Below, piece after piece: positions 22,391 through 33,397 of a DNA stretch of 64,000 bases. Numbering within the stretch: the stretch's first letter is position 1; each line of letters begins with the position of its first letter. Under the pieces are notes generated by a model. The model had not been told where the DNA came from. It searched no databases and worked only from the letters and a program-made list of their open reading frames with translations. This DNA is from Myrmaecium sp. VS I D KN 1 (lineage: Eukaryota; Ascomycota; Dothideomycetes; Valsariales; Valsariaceae): the NCBI GenBank assembly GCA_019775845.1, contig JADQAV010000010.1, positions 654,871 through 718,870 on the forward strand, written 5' to 3'. A program made the translations under genes and the position numbers.

Positions 22391-25300
22391 TCATGACTCG
22401 GCCGTTCCGGTTCCTCCTTTCCTATCAACGTGATCTCGTAGCTCGGGTCGTTCGTCGCTCCGGAAGGGCTGGCTCATCGCTGCTGACGTCTGCTCCTCCA
22501 TCCGCAGCGGCGTCGGCCCGGAGGGCTCCTGGCTGTCCTCCACTTCGACAGCAACGGACCGGGGAGGAGGAGGGAGTTCGGTGGTCGAAGCCGGCGCAGG
22601 GCCAGGCGCAGGGGACTCCGTCGCCGAACCCTCCGATTTCACACCGGTCTCAAGCGGCGGCGGCGCGGTGCTGCTGCTGCCGGTCCCAAACACCTGCGCG
22701 GCGTAGTTCATGCGCGACTGAACGTCCTGCAGCCCATTCGGGAAGACCTGCTTCATGATCATGTCGTGCCGCTCCTGCGTGCTCGGCTCCGCGCTCAGAT
22801 CGCGGCCCGGCCCGGGACTCGGCGTGTCCGCGCCGGAGTTGTTGTGCGAGGCCGGCAGGCTCGACGAGCCCGGCGTGTTCTGCCGCTCCAGCGCCTTCTC
22901 CTGCTCCTTCCGGGCGTGCACCTTGCGCAGGTTCGCGGCGCTGCTTTGGGAGCGCATGTCCGGTCGGCCGTCCTTGCGGATCAGGATCCCGTCCGCGTTC
23001 CGGGTCGGTTTGGTCCGCGTTTTCTTGGTGTGTGCGTACGGATCATTGATGCGATTGATCTCCATCTGCGCGGACGCCGTGCCACCTCCACCGGAACCTC
23101 GTCGGACGAGGGCGCCTCGCTTCATGCCAGCGGGACTGTTGGGGTCATAGAAGCCTTCTGGTCCAACCGGTGTTCCAGTCCATTCCGGTTTTTCCCATTC
23201 CGGAGTGCTCATTGCCATAACTTCAGGCGGAAAGCTCTTCCTGGGACGCCCAACTTTCCCACGACCACGACCACGTCCTCTTGGGCTCGGATGAGCCTGA
23301 CGCTGCGTCTGCCAGCTGGCCTCAGGATCCTCGTGCGGCGAGTGATAGTGCACAAATGTCGACGGTGTGGAGGTTTCGAAGACGTTTTCGAACGAATGGT
23401 TCCTGGCTGCGGTCTCTTCCGTTTCCATCCGGTCATACGTGGCATTGCCTGCTGCTGCCGGATGGATCCGTGGCTCGATCGGTGCCAGCCTCGGACGCTT
23501 CGGCGAGGTGATGGAAGACTCCGGCGCACCTCCCCTGTTCTCAACACCGTTGGGAAAGGTACGTTTCACACTAGGGTTGACAGAGACCCAGCCGGTTGCA
23601 TGGGTTTGGGGCTCGAGAGTTGTTGTGGGCGTCGGTGTCTGCTGATATGAGACGGAACGCAGGTCTGAGCGGACCGGGGTATTGACGGAAGGTATGGGCT
23701 GAGGATGAAAAGTCGGTGCCGCTTGAGGAACTGGAGGTGGAACATTGGACATGGGATGCTCATGTGGCGACTGGTAAGCCGACGCGCTTGGAGCCGCACT
23801 GCTCTCCTCCAACCGTGCCAGCTTCCGTTTCAGAATCTCGATGGACATCTTCAGGCCGTCCATCTCCCCGATCTTCCCGGCCAAGTTCGTCAAGTTTGTC
23901 GCCATGAGCTCCAGCGCGGCGTCTTGCGCAGTTGACGGGCCCTGACCTGCCGGCGGTCGCGCTTGCATCTCCCTTCGCAGCTCCTCCATCGCGGCGCGCA
24001 TGCCATTAACCTCGTGTTGCAGCCTGCCCACCACACCGTCGATCCGCTCGATATCGCGCTTCTGCGAGTTCAGAGCGGCGGTGTTATAGGATACCTCGTT
24101 CTGGAGACGAGCGAGAATGTCGCGATTGACTTCATGAAGTGCCGGATACGGTTGGCCATTCGCGGTAGGGAGCTGCTGCTGCTGCTGCTGCTGCGGCAGC
24201 GGCGGCGTTTGCTGCACTACTCCCGGCTGGTTCAGATGTGGCTGCTGCGGAGAGCCATAAGCCGGCTGATGCGCGATCTGGTGGAGGGGCTGAGGGGTTG
24301 AGGCGTTGGGAACCTGAGGCGACTGGGAGTGCCGAGGGGGTTGAAACGGTCGGGGGTGATACTGCGGGGAGGGCAGACCATGCTGGAGCGGGGAAACGTG
24401 GTGAGGCACGGGATGCGGTTGCGGTTGCGATGGCGGTTGCGGTTGCGACGGTAGGGAGTGCTGCATATGATGACGTTCCGGGATGGCATATTCGCGAAAC
24501 CGTGGAACGGGAGAGTCCTTGCTCGTCGCAAACGGTGCAGCAGGCGGAGGTTGGGTCGCCGGCAATATCTGCGGGGAGTGTGTAGTCGGAGTCGGAGGCT
24601 TGTGGAAATGCGGGAGGGATTGCGACGGCGCTGATGCGACATGCGATGGCGGCGGCGGCGGAGGAGGAGGTTGAGGATGGGCAGCGTGGTGCGGTGTTGC
24701 CGATGTTGATGGGGGACGATAGGCGGCGGTTGGGTCCGGCGGCGGCTGCGGCTGCGGCTGTTGCGGTTGCGCGTGCGGTTGGGACTGCGACTGCGACTGC
24801 GACTGCGGCTGCGGCTGGCGCACTGGCGAAGGCTTCTCAACCTCCATCTCGGCGGAAAACGACATCGGGATGCGGTTCGCACGGGATTCTGGCAGCGGAT
24901 TCTCAACGATGGGCTGGACGACCGCGTCGGAGGGGGTGCATCTTAGTTCTATTCGAGGCAGCTTGAAAAACTCGCGACCGCTAGAGTGCACCACGGGGAA
25001 ACGAATGATTAGCAAATGGTTCGTTCATCGGTTAAGGGTCGTCAGGCCAGTAGTAGTAGATTATTTAGGCAGAACGGGCGGCTGAGGGGGGGGTGGGGGG
25101 GGGGGGGGGGGGGGGNNNNNNNNNNNNNNNNNNNNNNNNNNGGATGGAAGGGGGAAGTGCCGGAATGTTAAATGCGACCGGGGGGTCACGGATTGTGCGG
25201 CAAAAGGCGAAAAGGATTAAAGTTAGACACGGAAACTCTTTTTCGGGGTCCTGCGCTCCGGCGAACGAGAACTGGAAAATTAAAGAGAGATGGGAATAGG

Positions 25301-26765
25301 ATGGAAGAATGCGCTTACATCCAGGCGGAGCGAGGGTCTGGGGCCCTGGTGCATACGAACGCACAGCTCTCTCGGCACCGGCAGCAGACCAGCGGTTGGA
25401 TGTCACTGTGAGACGGGGTGGCAGGGCGTCAGTAGATCGTCTTACACTGGCGATTTGAGCGAAAAAAAGCATTTAGCAGTCTGCTCTGCCTTCCTCTTTT
25501 CTTGGTGTATAGGTGAAAAGCAAGAAATGAGAATGGTAAAGAGAAACGCGAAAAAAGCGACTGGGGCAAATTGCGAGCGGGCGCGACGGCGGAGAAGAGA
25601 AAAAAAAAGAGATTGAGCTTAATGAAGAGAAGGCCGAATACAGGAAAGGGAGAAGGGAAAGGGTGGGCGGATTATGCTGGGCAGGTGCTATAGCGTGGGA
25701 AATTTTGAAACTTAGTTTGGGCGTGGGCGCGCTTGATAATCTAAAAAAGGATTTGTGGTAGGAAGGTAGTAGTAATGTCGTGCAATTGGAATTGATTGCA
25801 GGCATCCCGAGTAGCGAGTAGCGGCCTTGGGACATGACGGCGGCGGACGGGGGGTTGGGGGGGCCGGTGATTGGCAGGGGAGGGGAGGGTCGCTGGGGGG
25901 GTTCTAGCCGAATAGCAGGCCAACTAATATGAAGGGTGAGGTAGAAAGCCAGCGGGACGTGTAATAAGTAGGTAATCAAATCGGGGAGAGGGATTACAAA
26001 ACCGATACGAAGGGTAGTGGTACAGGCGAGGTGGGGAGCGAATCAGAGGCTAGCAGGGTGGCTTCGGGATGCCGTCCATGCCTCATCAAAGACGACATCG
26101 AAGAAGGAACGATCGAAAAGGACAATACAATGCGGCCGCAGAATAGAAGGGACGAGGAAGAGAGAAGAAAAAAATGGAAGAAATCATGCATGCAGTGATC
26201 AACGGAAAAAGACGCGAAGAAAATGAAAGGGGTAGAAAGTGAAGGGAAGACGGACAGGGGAAAGGAGATGATGAGGATGGTGATGGTGACGATGATAATA
26301 GCAATAATAATCATCTCAAGGGGAATACGAGAGGGGAGAAGAAACGAAAAAAAAAGAAGTGGAGAGGTCACCATACCAGCCGTACAAGTCGGTCCCAGCA
26401 GACGCAGGCTTCACCTTTCCGGTCGGCTCGAGGCCATCCGCGCTGTACGAACCGAGCAGCGTCGGGAGAAAGTAGGTGCTGGTGACGGCGGTCCAGGCAT
26501 TGTAGAACTCCCCGATGCAGGCGCCGCACCTTTTGCAGTAGCCGTGAACCTGTCGGCTGGGCGCATCGTCGTCGGGATCGGAGTCGGAGTCGGTGCCAGC
26601 ATCATTGTCATTGTCCGGGTTGCTGCCTCGCTCCTCAGGCACGTCGTCGCCCGTTAGATCCACCACGATGGAGGAGGACGGCGGCGGCGGCGGCGGCGGC
26701 CGAACACTTGCGTTCGCGTTCGCTTTCGCGCTCGCCCGGGACGAACGCTTCCTCATCCGCATCAT
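22391..26765 (-). CDS. nuclear-type protein with split CxxC zinc module, SIM-like motif, coiled coils and AT-hook
   Basis: Three exons (26765-26377, 25405-25319, 24980-22391), 1021 aa; phases close at both joins and both introns are GT-AG. Residues 33-39 (IVVDLTG plus acids) look like a SUMO-interaction motif. A zinc module is assembled only after splicing: CKRC at 78-81, CDIQPLVCCRC at 130-140 and GREFFKLPRIELRC at 160-173; the CxxC...CxxC...hydrophobic-strand pattern recalls Mis18/Yippee-like beta-tent folds (inference). A Pro/Gln-rich stretch with a polyglutamine run, two coiled coils (RLQNEVSYN; LARLEESS) and an AT-hook at about 725-740 (GRGRGKVGRPRKS) follow. I know no name for this protein. 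An ATG at 24865 would give only the part without the zinc module. Intron 2 contains the assembly gap; intron 1 is long (971 nt). Confidence 0.75.
24167..24200. repeat. CTG/CAG triplet tract coding for poly-Gln
   Basis: A run of GCTGCT triplets on the plus strand, read on the minus strand as consecutive glutamines inside the Pro/Gln-rich region of the AT-hook protein. Confidence 0.8.
25085..25115. repeat. poly-G homopolymer next to assembly gap
   Basis: Nearly pure G run broken by one T, ending at the string of Ns. It lies in intron 2 of the CxxC/AT-hook gene. Confidence 0.95.
25116..25141. other. assembly gap (Ns)
   Basis: 26 undetermined bases directly after a G homopolymer. True length is unknown. 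Because the gap is intronic the flanking exons still join in frame. Confidence 0.98.
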
Positions 26766-27976
26766 CCCGTCCTGGCTGCCGGGACTGTGCAACCCACCGA
26801 TCGCTGGGGAAAGACGCAAGGGGGGACGAGGGGGGTGAAGGGGGTTACGGGTTCGCCGCTTTTTTTTTCGTCCCGAGTCTGCCTCGAGAGGGCACAGTGG
26901 TAGTACTTGGCACGTCCCAATGGGGTGGAAGGGGTTGGGTTGTTTCGTGGGCAAGAAATGACGACGCGAACCCTTGCGCGAACGGTGAGACCGGGCACAC
27001 GACAGCAAAGAGAGAAAGAAGGAAAAAAAGAAAGAAAGACAAGGAGATTGTGTGTGCGCGCGTGTTGCGTGTGTGCGTGTGTGGCTCGAAAAAAGGCCCC
27101 AAAGTAGGCGAAAAGCAGTAAAAGATGTGCGACGGACGGGGGGGGGGGTAGGGGTGGGAAAGGGAAAGGGAAAGGGAGAGAGGAAAGAGAGTCAGGATGA
27201 GCGGATGCAGCTAGAACGCGGGTCAGCGCTAATGTTTCGAGAAGGGCCACGAGAGGTTCCCCGTCGATGCAATGAAGCTGGTGGAATTAATCATGAGTTG
27301 TTATTGTCCCTCGACGGCATCTATCGTAGGTAGTTACTCGACTAGTAGGTAGGGGGGAGATGATGGAAGGGGCCCGGCTGGATCGCCGCGGTTAGAGAGG
27401 ATATGGATCGAGTCCATGACAGTAACGTTACCGTGCGTGTTTACAGTACTCATAAGTAGTACTATACCTATAATAGTAGGCATTTATCTGGCTACAGGGT
27501 TGAGGTGTTGAAGCTGAATATTGAACGACCTGCATCGCCTCGATCATTATAGTTACCCGTACGAGTAGGTGCCTATGCATGTACGGAGCAGCATCTCATC
27601 TCGAGATACCTACCAAGTACAGGTCCACGCATGCCTTCGCCGTCGCGCGACCATCATCCTACCTAATATATGTATTCCTATCATCGTTCTACTCCTCGCC
27701 CGAAGCCCGACCATCTAATCTCAGAGGAGAAAGGGAGAAAATGCCTCGCTTCTCTGATAAAGTCTTTCTTCCTATTTGACACGCACGATCCGGAAATCTC
27801 AACACCACAAAATAAAAGAGATAAAATGAAAAAGAAAATCCCACTCATCTATCCGCAAGCGAGCAGCAGCGCGCCACGTTCCTTTTTTCTTCTTTGTGGC
27901 GTCGGAAGTGAAGCAAGGAGTGAGAAGAAAGAGAGAAAAAAAGAGATTAATTGCATTTCTCTACCTCCAACCAATC

Positions 27977-28025
<49 letters not shown>

Positions 28026-29488
28026 GTTTTTCTCTTCGCCTCGCTTCTCCCCGTCAGCAGTTCGATCAGAAGACCAAGGTATTAGCGGCCAGATTAGCCC
28101 GGTCCAAGCATGTATAAGTGATACCTAGCTACTATGATTTCAGGATCGAGTCAGTTTGCACGACCAACCAACCAACCAACCGACCAACTAACACACCCGC
28201 TTACCTGCATTATAAGGCGAGCTAAGGCAAGCTCACCATACGCGACTGGGAAAACACCGCTTAAGGGTGGAACTTTTACCTAGTGGGTGGTTGGGGCGGT
28301 GTCACGCTACGAGTACTACACACACCTCCGTTCGTTCGTATAAATATAATCTTAAACATACATACGTGGATTATAAGTCGCTAGTACATACATACATATA
28401 TGCAGGGAGATGGAAGCCAGGGAAGTACTAGTACTAGTACTTGTACACAAGGAAGATCACGGAGGACAGATACTATAACCGGATAATCAGACAGATAATA
28501 TAGATACTACCGGACCTTACCTTGTCTATGCTAAGAAGGGAAGGATATCACAATGACTCGAAATAGTTTGCGGGACAATCGAGCGATGGTATCTCCGGAT
28601 CCCCTTCCCGGTAACCGGTACCGGGGCCAGGACAGGAATACGTCCACAGGACGCTATCAAGCGCGGAGACTGCTTCGCGCCAGATATATACGTAGTATGT
28701 GTATGGGTGTTGGTGTTGGATGCAATCGGTAGGTAGCTAGGAGAGCAGTCATCGGAAGACAAGGGAGAAAGAGAGGGCATGGCATGCAAGGGAGGGTTTC
28801 CGACTAGGGAAGGAAGCGTCGATTCAACATGGGCTTGGTGTAACTGCAACCGCAACTACAACACGACCGATCACCATCGTCTTTTACCTCTCCAACGAAT
28901 ACATACATACACTAGTGCGCAAGTGGACGTCGGGGTTTCACGATGAGAGTGGGATAGACTACAGAGACATAGACACACAAGACACACACTCTCTCTTCGA
29001 GTACTAGAGGATCCAGAGTCAGAGCAGAAAACAGAAACCCAACCGGATAAACCGCATAGTGCATGTTGTGAGAGTCTCCGAAGTTCGTCCTATTTTTTAT
29101 TTTGAGAGGTGGGCAGGTAGCCCTCCCACATACTATCTCCAGTTCCGTAGCTGCATTTTTCTTTCTCTCTCTGAGATCTGCTCCGTCCGTCCAGCCAACA
29201 TTTTGGGCTATGTAGGAATCGGTGAGGCCACCGTCGCGCATGAAGGAAACACCGGAACTTGCTGCTCAGCTCAGCAGCTCGAAGCCAAGGAGGGAGGGGA
29301 AAAGGTGCGGCTGCAAGAGTGAGAGGACGATAAGAGTTCGGTGTCACAGAAAGCGACGACGATGGGAACCAGAGAGCCCTCTTTCGCTCGTGTCGCATAG
29401 GAGGGAATTGGTTGCAAGACGTGAAGTGCATGAACGAACCGATCGAGAGAGGTGCCTTTCTTGATTCGGGCAACCAAGCGTCTTTCTC
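26766..29488. other. 2.7-kb intergenic interval
   Basis: The left third is the promoter and 5' UTR of the CxxC/AT-hook gene and carries TG/CG and GGGAAA repeats and a G run near 27140. The centre has a (TC)n microsatellite and an ACCA tetranucleotide run at about 28161-28185, and many short TACC/TAGG/CATA motifs. The right end is the 3' flank of the Rex1 gene. No coding region is supported; the long open frames are simple-sequence translations. Confidence 0.5.
27980..28021. repeat. (TC)n microsatellite
   Basis: About 42 bp of uninterrupted TC dinucleotide. Confidence 0.95.
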
Positions 29489-31670
29489 TCACTTGACGAC
29501 AACGAAACCGATACCGTCTCGGGCCTTAGAGCACGCCTTCTTCAGCGCCTGATCCTCCGTGTCCGTCCACTTGACGCTGAGCTGGTCCCACTTCTTCACC
29601 TTGTACTCATCCCGAAACTGCTTCTTCAGCGCCTGCAGCCGGACCGTCTCGCGCGGGTCGCCCGTGCCGCTGTAGACGATGAAGGCGGTGCACTTCGGCA
29701 GCGCCTCGTAGATGCGACCGATGTGCGCGACCGTCCTGCCGACCGCCTCGCCCAGCCCGACCGCCTCCCCGCCGCCCAGCGTCTTGCTCCGCATCTCGGC
29801 GTTGTCCGCCGTCTTCGACCGGTTCCACCAGCCCCGGATGGCTTCCAGCTCCCGCAGCCGCGCCCAGACGAAATCGACGGGCCCGTGGGCGTGGTGGTCC
29901 TTGTCGACGTAGCCATGCAGCGCGTCCTTGACGCCTTGGACGACCTCCGTGTCGTTCTCGCAGCCGATGCTGATCGTCGCGAGGGAGCCATGGCCACGCG
30001 CCGGATCGCCCCAATCTACCACGGCACCGGTCCGAGGCATGTCTGCCGCGGCGGTCTTCTTGCTGCGCAGTGGCCGATTCGCCCGGCCGATCCGCTTGAA
30101 GATCGATTCGCTGCTTGCATCGTTGGTGCCCCATCGCGGACCCTTCTCGCACTTTTGCTTGACGAGATCCAAGCATGCACGTGCGTCTTCGACGCTATCG
30201 TGGCCTATGGTTCCGTGATTCTTTTGGATCTCCCGATTGAGATATTTTTGGGTTAGCCACTTCAGGGAGGACTTCAAGGGCGGTCCCCGTGGGTGCGGGT
30301 ACAGAATAGCGGTGTCAACGATGAATGGGTGCGTCATCTTCAGTGCCGTTAGGTCAGAGTTCAAGGAGTGCCCAACCAAAATTGTACGAGGGGTAATGAT
30401 TTCCAGTAGACGCTTCTGGATATCCGCGAGAGTAGTCGTGACCGAAGCTAGCATAGCCTCGGTGATTCCCGAATACCTGGCTTTGGTCAATATAATTCCC
30501 ACAAAGAGATCGCGGGGCTTACGGTGTCAAATAGTCGACTATCGGGTGATCGGGCTTGACCAGCTCATCCATGACGACCGAACCGTCCCAACGGATCACG
30601 CTGATTCTCGTGAGCTCAAAGACGTCGCCAGCCGTTTTGCACATCTCGCAATCCATCGCAAGGACCTCTCTGCCGGCGGTGAGGCTGCCTTGTTCGATCT
30701 CTTCATCTGGAACGTCCCCATCCTCCATCTTTTCAACGTTCGTGTCCACCCACCCATCTGCCGCCGTGCGCTTGTCATCCCGCCTCTTCGCAAGCTCCGA
30801 TTCTCTCTCTGCGTCGGAATCAAACATGGCCGGATGTATGATGTATTCGTCCTCCTCTAGCTCTGCACGACTAGCGATGTAATGGGTGATCGGCGTCCTG
30901 ACGTTCTCCCAATCCTTACCTGCACGTGGAGGAGCTGGGCCCCGGCCTTTCTTCTCCTCCTTCGACTTTGGCAGAGGCGCAGTGAGCATCGCATGAAGAG
31001 GCGAATGTATCCGATCATACCTGCTATCACCTGGCGTCTTGATGGGCCATATGTGAGGGAAGATATCAGCAAGCGGTTTTAGGGGCTCGGGAAGCTTCTC
31101 AGCGACTAGTTTCACGGGATAGTAGTCGTCCGGGGACTTGTAGAGCCTTTGCTCTGTGTTCTGTTGCCCCTGCTGATCTTTATCATCTCCTGCCACCGCA
31201 ATCCCCTCTGCATTGGCCTGGTCCTTTTCCAACAGAGGGATTTTACCCGTGAACATGTCCCACTCCAAGCCCGGCACCATGAGGACGACAACATGGTTGA
31301 TTAAGTTGTGATGTCGGATGGAAACCCACTGCGGGGCCGGACCGTCTGCGAGGAGGTAGAGCGTCAGGGATTGAAGGTCGCCAATCTTGACATGAGTTTG
31401 CAGGCGCGCGGAGGCAGCGTGGACGATCGCCGGGTAGTTGCTCTGTTCCCGCTTCTGCTTCTTCGAGCGTGGGCCTACGACCTCCCATTCACCGTCCTGC
31501 TGCTGGTCTTGTTTGCGGCGCTCCTCCCTGTCGACGTTGGTCGAGGCGGCTTCGGGCGAGGCCGCCGGGTCTTCAGCGCGTCGCAGCAGGGACAAAGTCT
31601 CGCCCATGCCGAAACCGCCACGGGACTGACTGGCGCCGTTGGAGTCGCGGCGGCGTTTCTGACCCCCCAT
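29489..31670 (-). CDS. rex1: Rex1/Rnh70-type 3'-5' RNA exonuclease (DEDDh)
   Basis: Two exons (31670-30523, 30476-29489) give 711 aa in phase; the intron is 46 nt. Start at MGGQKRRRD (31670), whose basic stretch suits a nuclear signal; a longer frame upstream has no ATG advantage. The DEDD exonuclease fold has ExoI LAMDCEMCKT at about 337, ExoII GHSLNSDLTAL at about 419 and ExoIII GHDSVEDARACLDLV at about 475, so the DEDDh metal ligands and the catalytic His are all there. DYLTPYSGIT across the splice join is typical of Rex1. The family trims 3' ends of 5S rRNA, 5.8S rRNA and some tRNAs in the nucleus. The C-terminal 230 residues form the less conserved second domain. Assignment to Rex1 rather than Rex3/Rex4 rests on length and the YSGIT region. 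Confidence 0.9.
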
Positions 31671-33397
31671 AACTTGCAGAGTATGCCGTTGCAAGTGATG
31701 AGAGAGGGGAGCGGTTAACTTAAGGTTGATCTGAGTTGTTGAGGTAAAAGTGTTCAAGGAAGCTCAGCCATGTCTCTGAAGCCAGGTACCCCACAGGGAA
31801 AGGTTCCTCAGGTTTGCGCCAGGGACCGGGCGGTGTAATGATTCACCGAGAGGGATCGCCCGGGGCCGCCCGGCTCCTCCGCGGCGAGAGCAGTCCAGCA
31901 CAGCCTGCCGTACGGCTAGGTATGGATCAAAGAACACCACCTCGTGTTCAAGCCGGGAGGATAGGTATCAGATGCCGCCGTTCTTTCATCACAGCCACAC
32001 TCCCAATATATTACGATACTGGGTCCTACGTATGTACATATTCCAGGACGAAGAACTACGCGAAGAAAACTGCGGTCCGCTTGAACGAGGTCTTCATCCC
32101 AGTTCGACCGCTAAAACAGCCGAAGGACACTCTACGCACCGCCAGCGTGGGATATGAGCGCTCGTAATTGGAGCGTCACTGCATCATCGACAGTCACAGG
32201 CCAACCATTGGCGTGGGCCTTCGATGTACTCAGGTCTGTGCTTCGGCTGCATACATGTTGTCAGCATGGCCTCTGGCATTTGCGCGCTCTTAATCCTACA
32301 AGACGTGGTGGTGTTTGGGTGTGTGCGTTGAAACGACTTCGGGCTGGGAGGTGGTAAACAGGTTCGCAGGTACCAACTGAGCAACGTGGGCCGGATGTGC
32401 CTCCACCACTACGCAGACATAGCTTGCTCTCGCCAAATTGCCCACCAACCTCCAAAACCTTCGCGAATCACATCCATCTCATCTACATACAGCGGGCCTG
32501 CCAGGAGAGCGGCGCGCCGGCGATGGATGATGCATCGGAGCCAAGCGCGTTGGATGCGAACCCGACGCGAGCGGGTGCGTGGAAACGGCCGGGCGGGTCC
32601 CGTTACCGTAGGCACCGATCTGGACGGGATCCCCTTGGCGTCCGGGGAAGCTAGGGACGCAACCTGATGGGATATCTTCAGAAAACTAAACAGAAGATCA
32701 CCACTCCCACCCTCCTCTTCTTCCTCTTCCTCCTCTTCCTCCTCTTCCTCCCATTCTTCCTCCTCTTCCTCACTGGCGATGACCACCGAGGCGCACAGTC
32801 AGGCTTGAACTTCCAGACCCCATTGCCTCGCCGATGACTATCAACAATCCTCAGAACCTCTCGACTCGCCTCTGAGACATCTGCTATTCCACCATTACAC
32901 AGCGTGCTTTCCTGTGCCACGCAGTGCCTGGCGTCACACTCCTCTTCGAGACGTTTTCGCCACGTTAAATCCGCTCCGGTCCATTCGAGTTTCGCCTGCT
33001 ACGCCCCAACAGCGACGTTCGACGCGTCGTCTATACTTTGCCAATCTTTCCCCGATAATCGTCGCAACGGTTCTGCGATTCCCCCAATACAGGCTGGAGG
33101 GCGTCCTGGGGCAGGTCAGAGTGCTGCGGAACAGCGCACGTCGTCAAGCGGTCTGCGCCTAGTGGTTGATCTGCTTCTCCCGTTGCGAGAATAGTAACGC
33201 GAAAGGACAGGCGGCTGCAATCGCACAGTTGAGGTGGTAGCGGAGGCGGGCTGGATGTAATTGACCTCGATCGCAACAATTTCAAGGCAGCAAGGTGGTT
33301 GCGTTGATCGGACGGTGGCCTGATATCCTCCATTTTCCTCGAACGGGTAACTTCCAGGCGCTGCAGCCTCGCTCTGTACTCTCGACCTTGACTCAAG
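31671..33397. promoter_or_regulatory. divergent promoter region between rex1 and FHA kinase gene
   Basis: A 1.7-kb head-to-head interval. It holds the leader of rex1 on the left and that of the kinase on the right, with a strong pyrimidine tract (listed). No gene is supported, although several short plus-strand frames exist near 32.4-33.2 kb. Confidence 0.5.
32704..32775. repeat. TCC/TTC pyrimidine tract
   Basis: Some 70 bp of TCCTCTTCC-type imperfect repeat, about 620 bp upstream of the FHA kinase ATG. The minus-strand reading as poly-Glu is not a gene. Confidence 0.85.

Noticed and set aside
24865-25015. Independent start (frame opening at 25015 or ATG at 24865) for the AT-hook protein
   Set aside because: The frame at 25015 opens without ATG, and the segment GREFFKLPRIELRC before ATG 24865 continues the upstream zinc module through phase-exact introns.
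32409-32786. Poly-Glu minus-strand frame
   Set aside because: It is a translation of a TCC/TTC repeat in a promoter interval.
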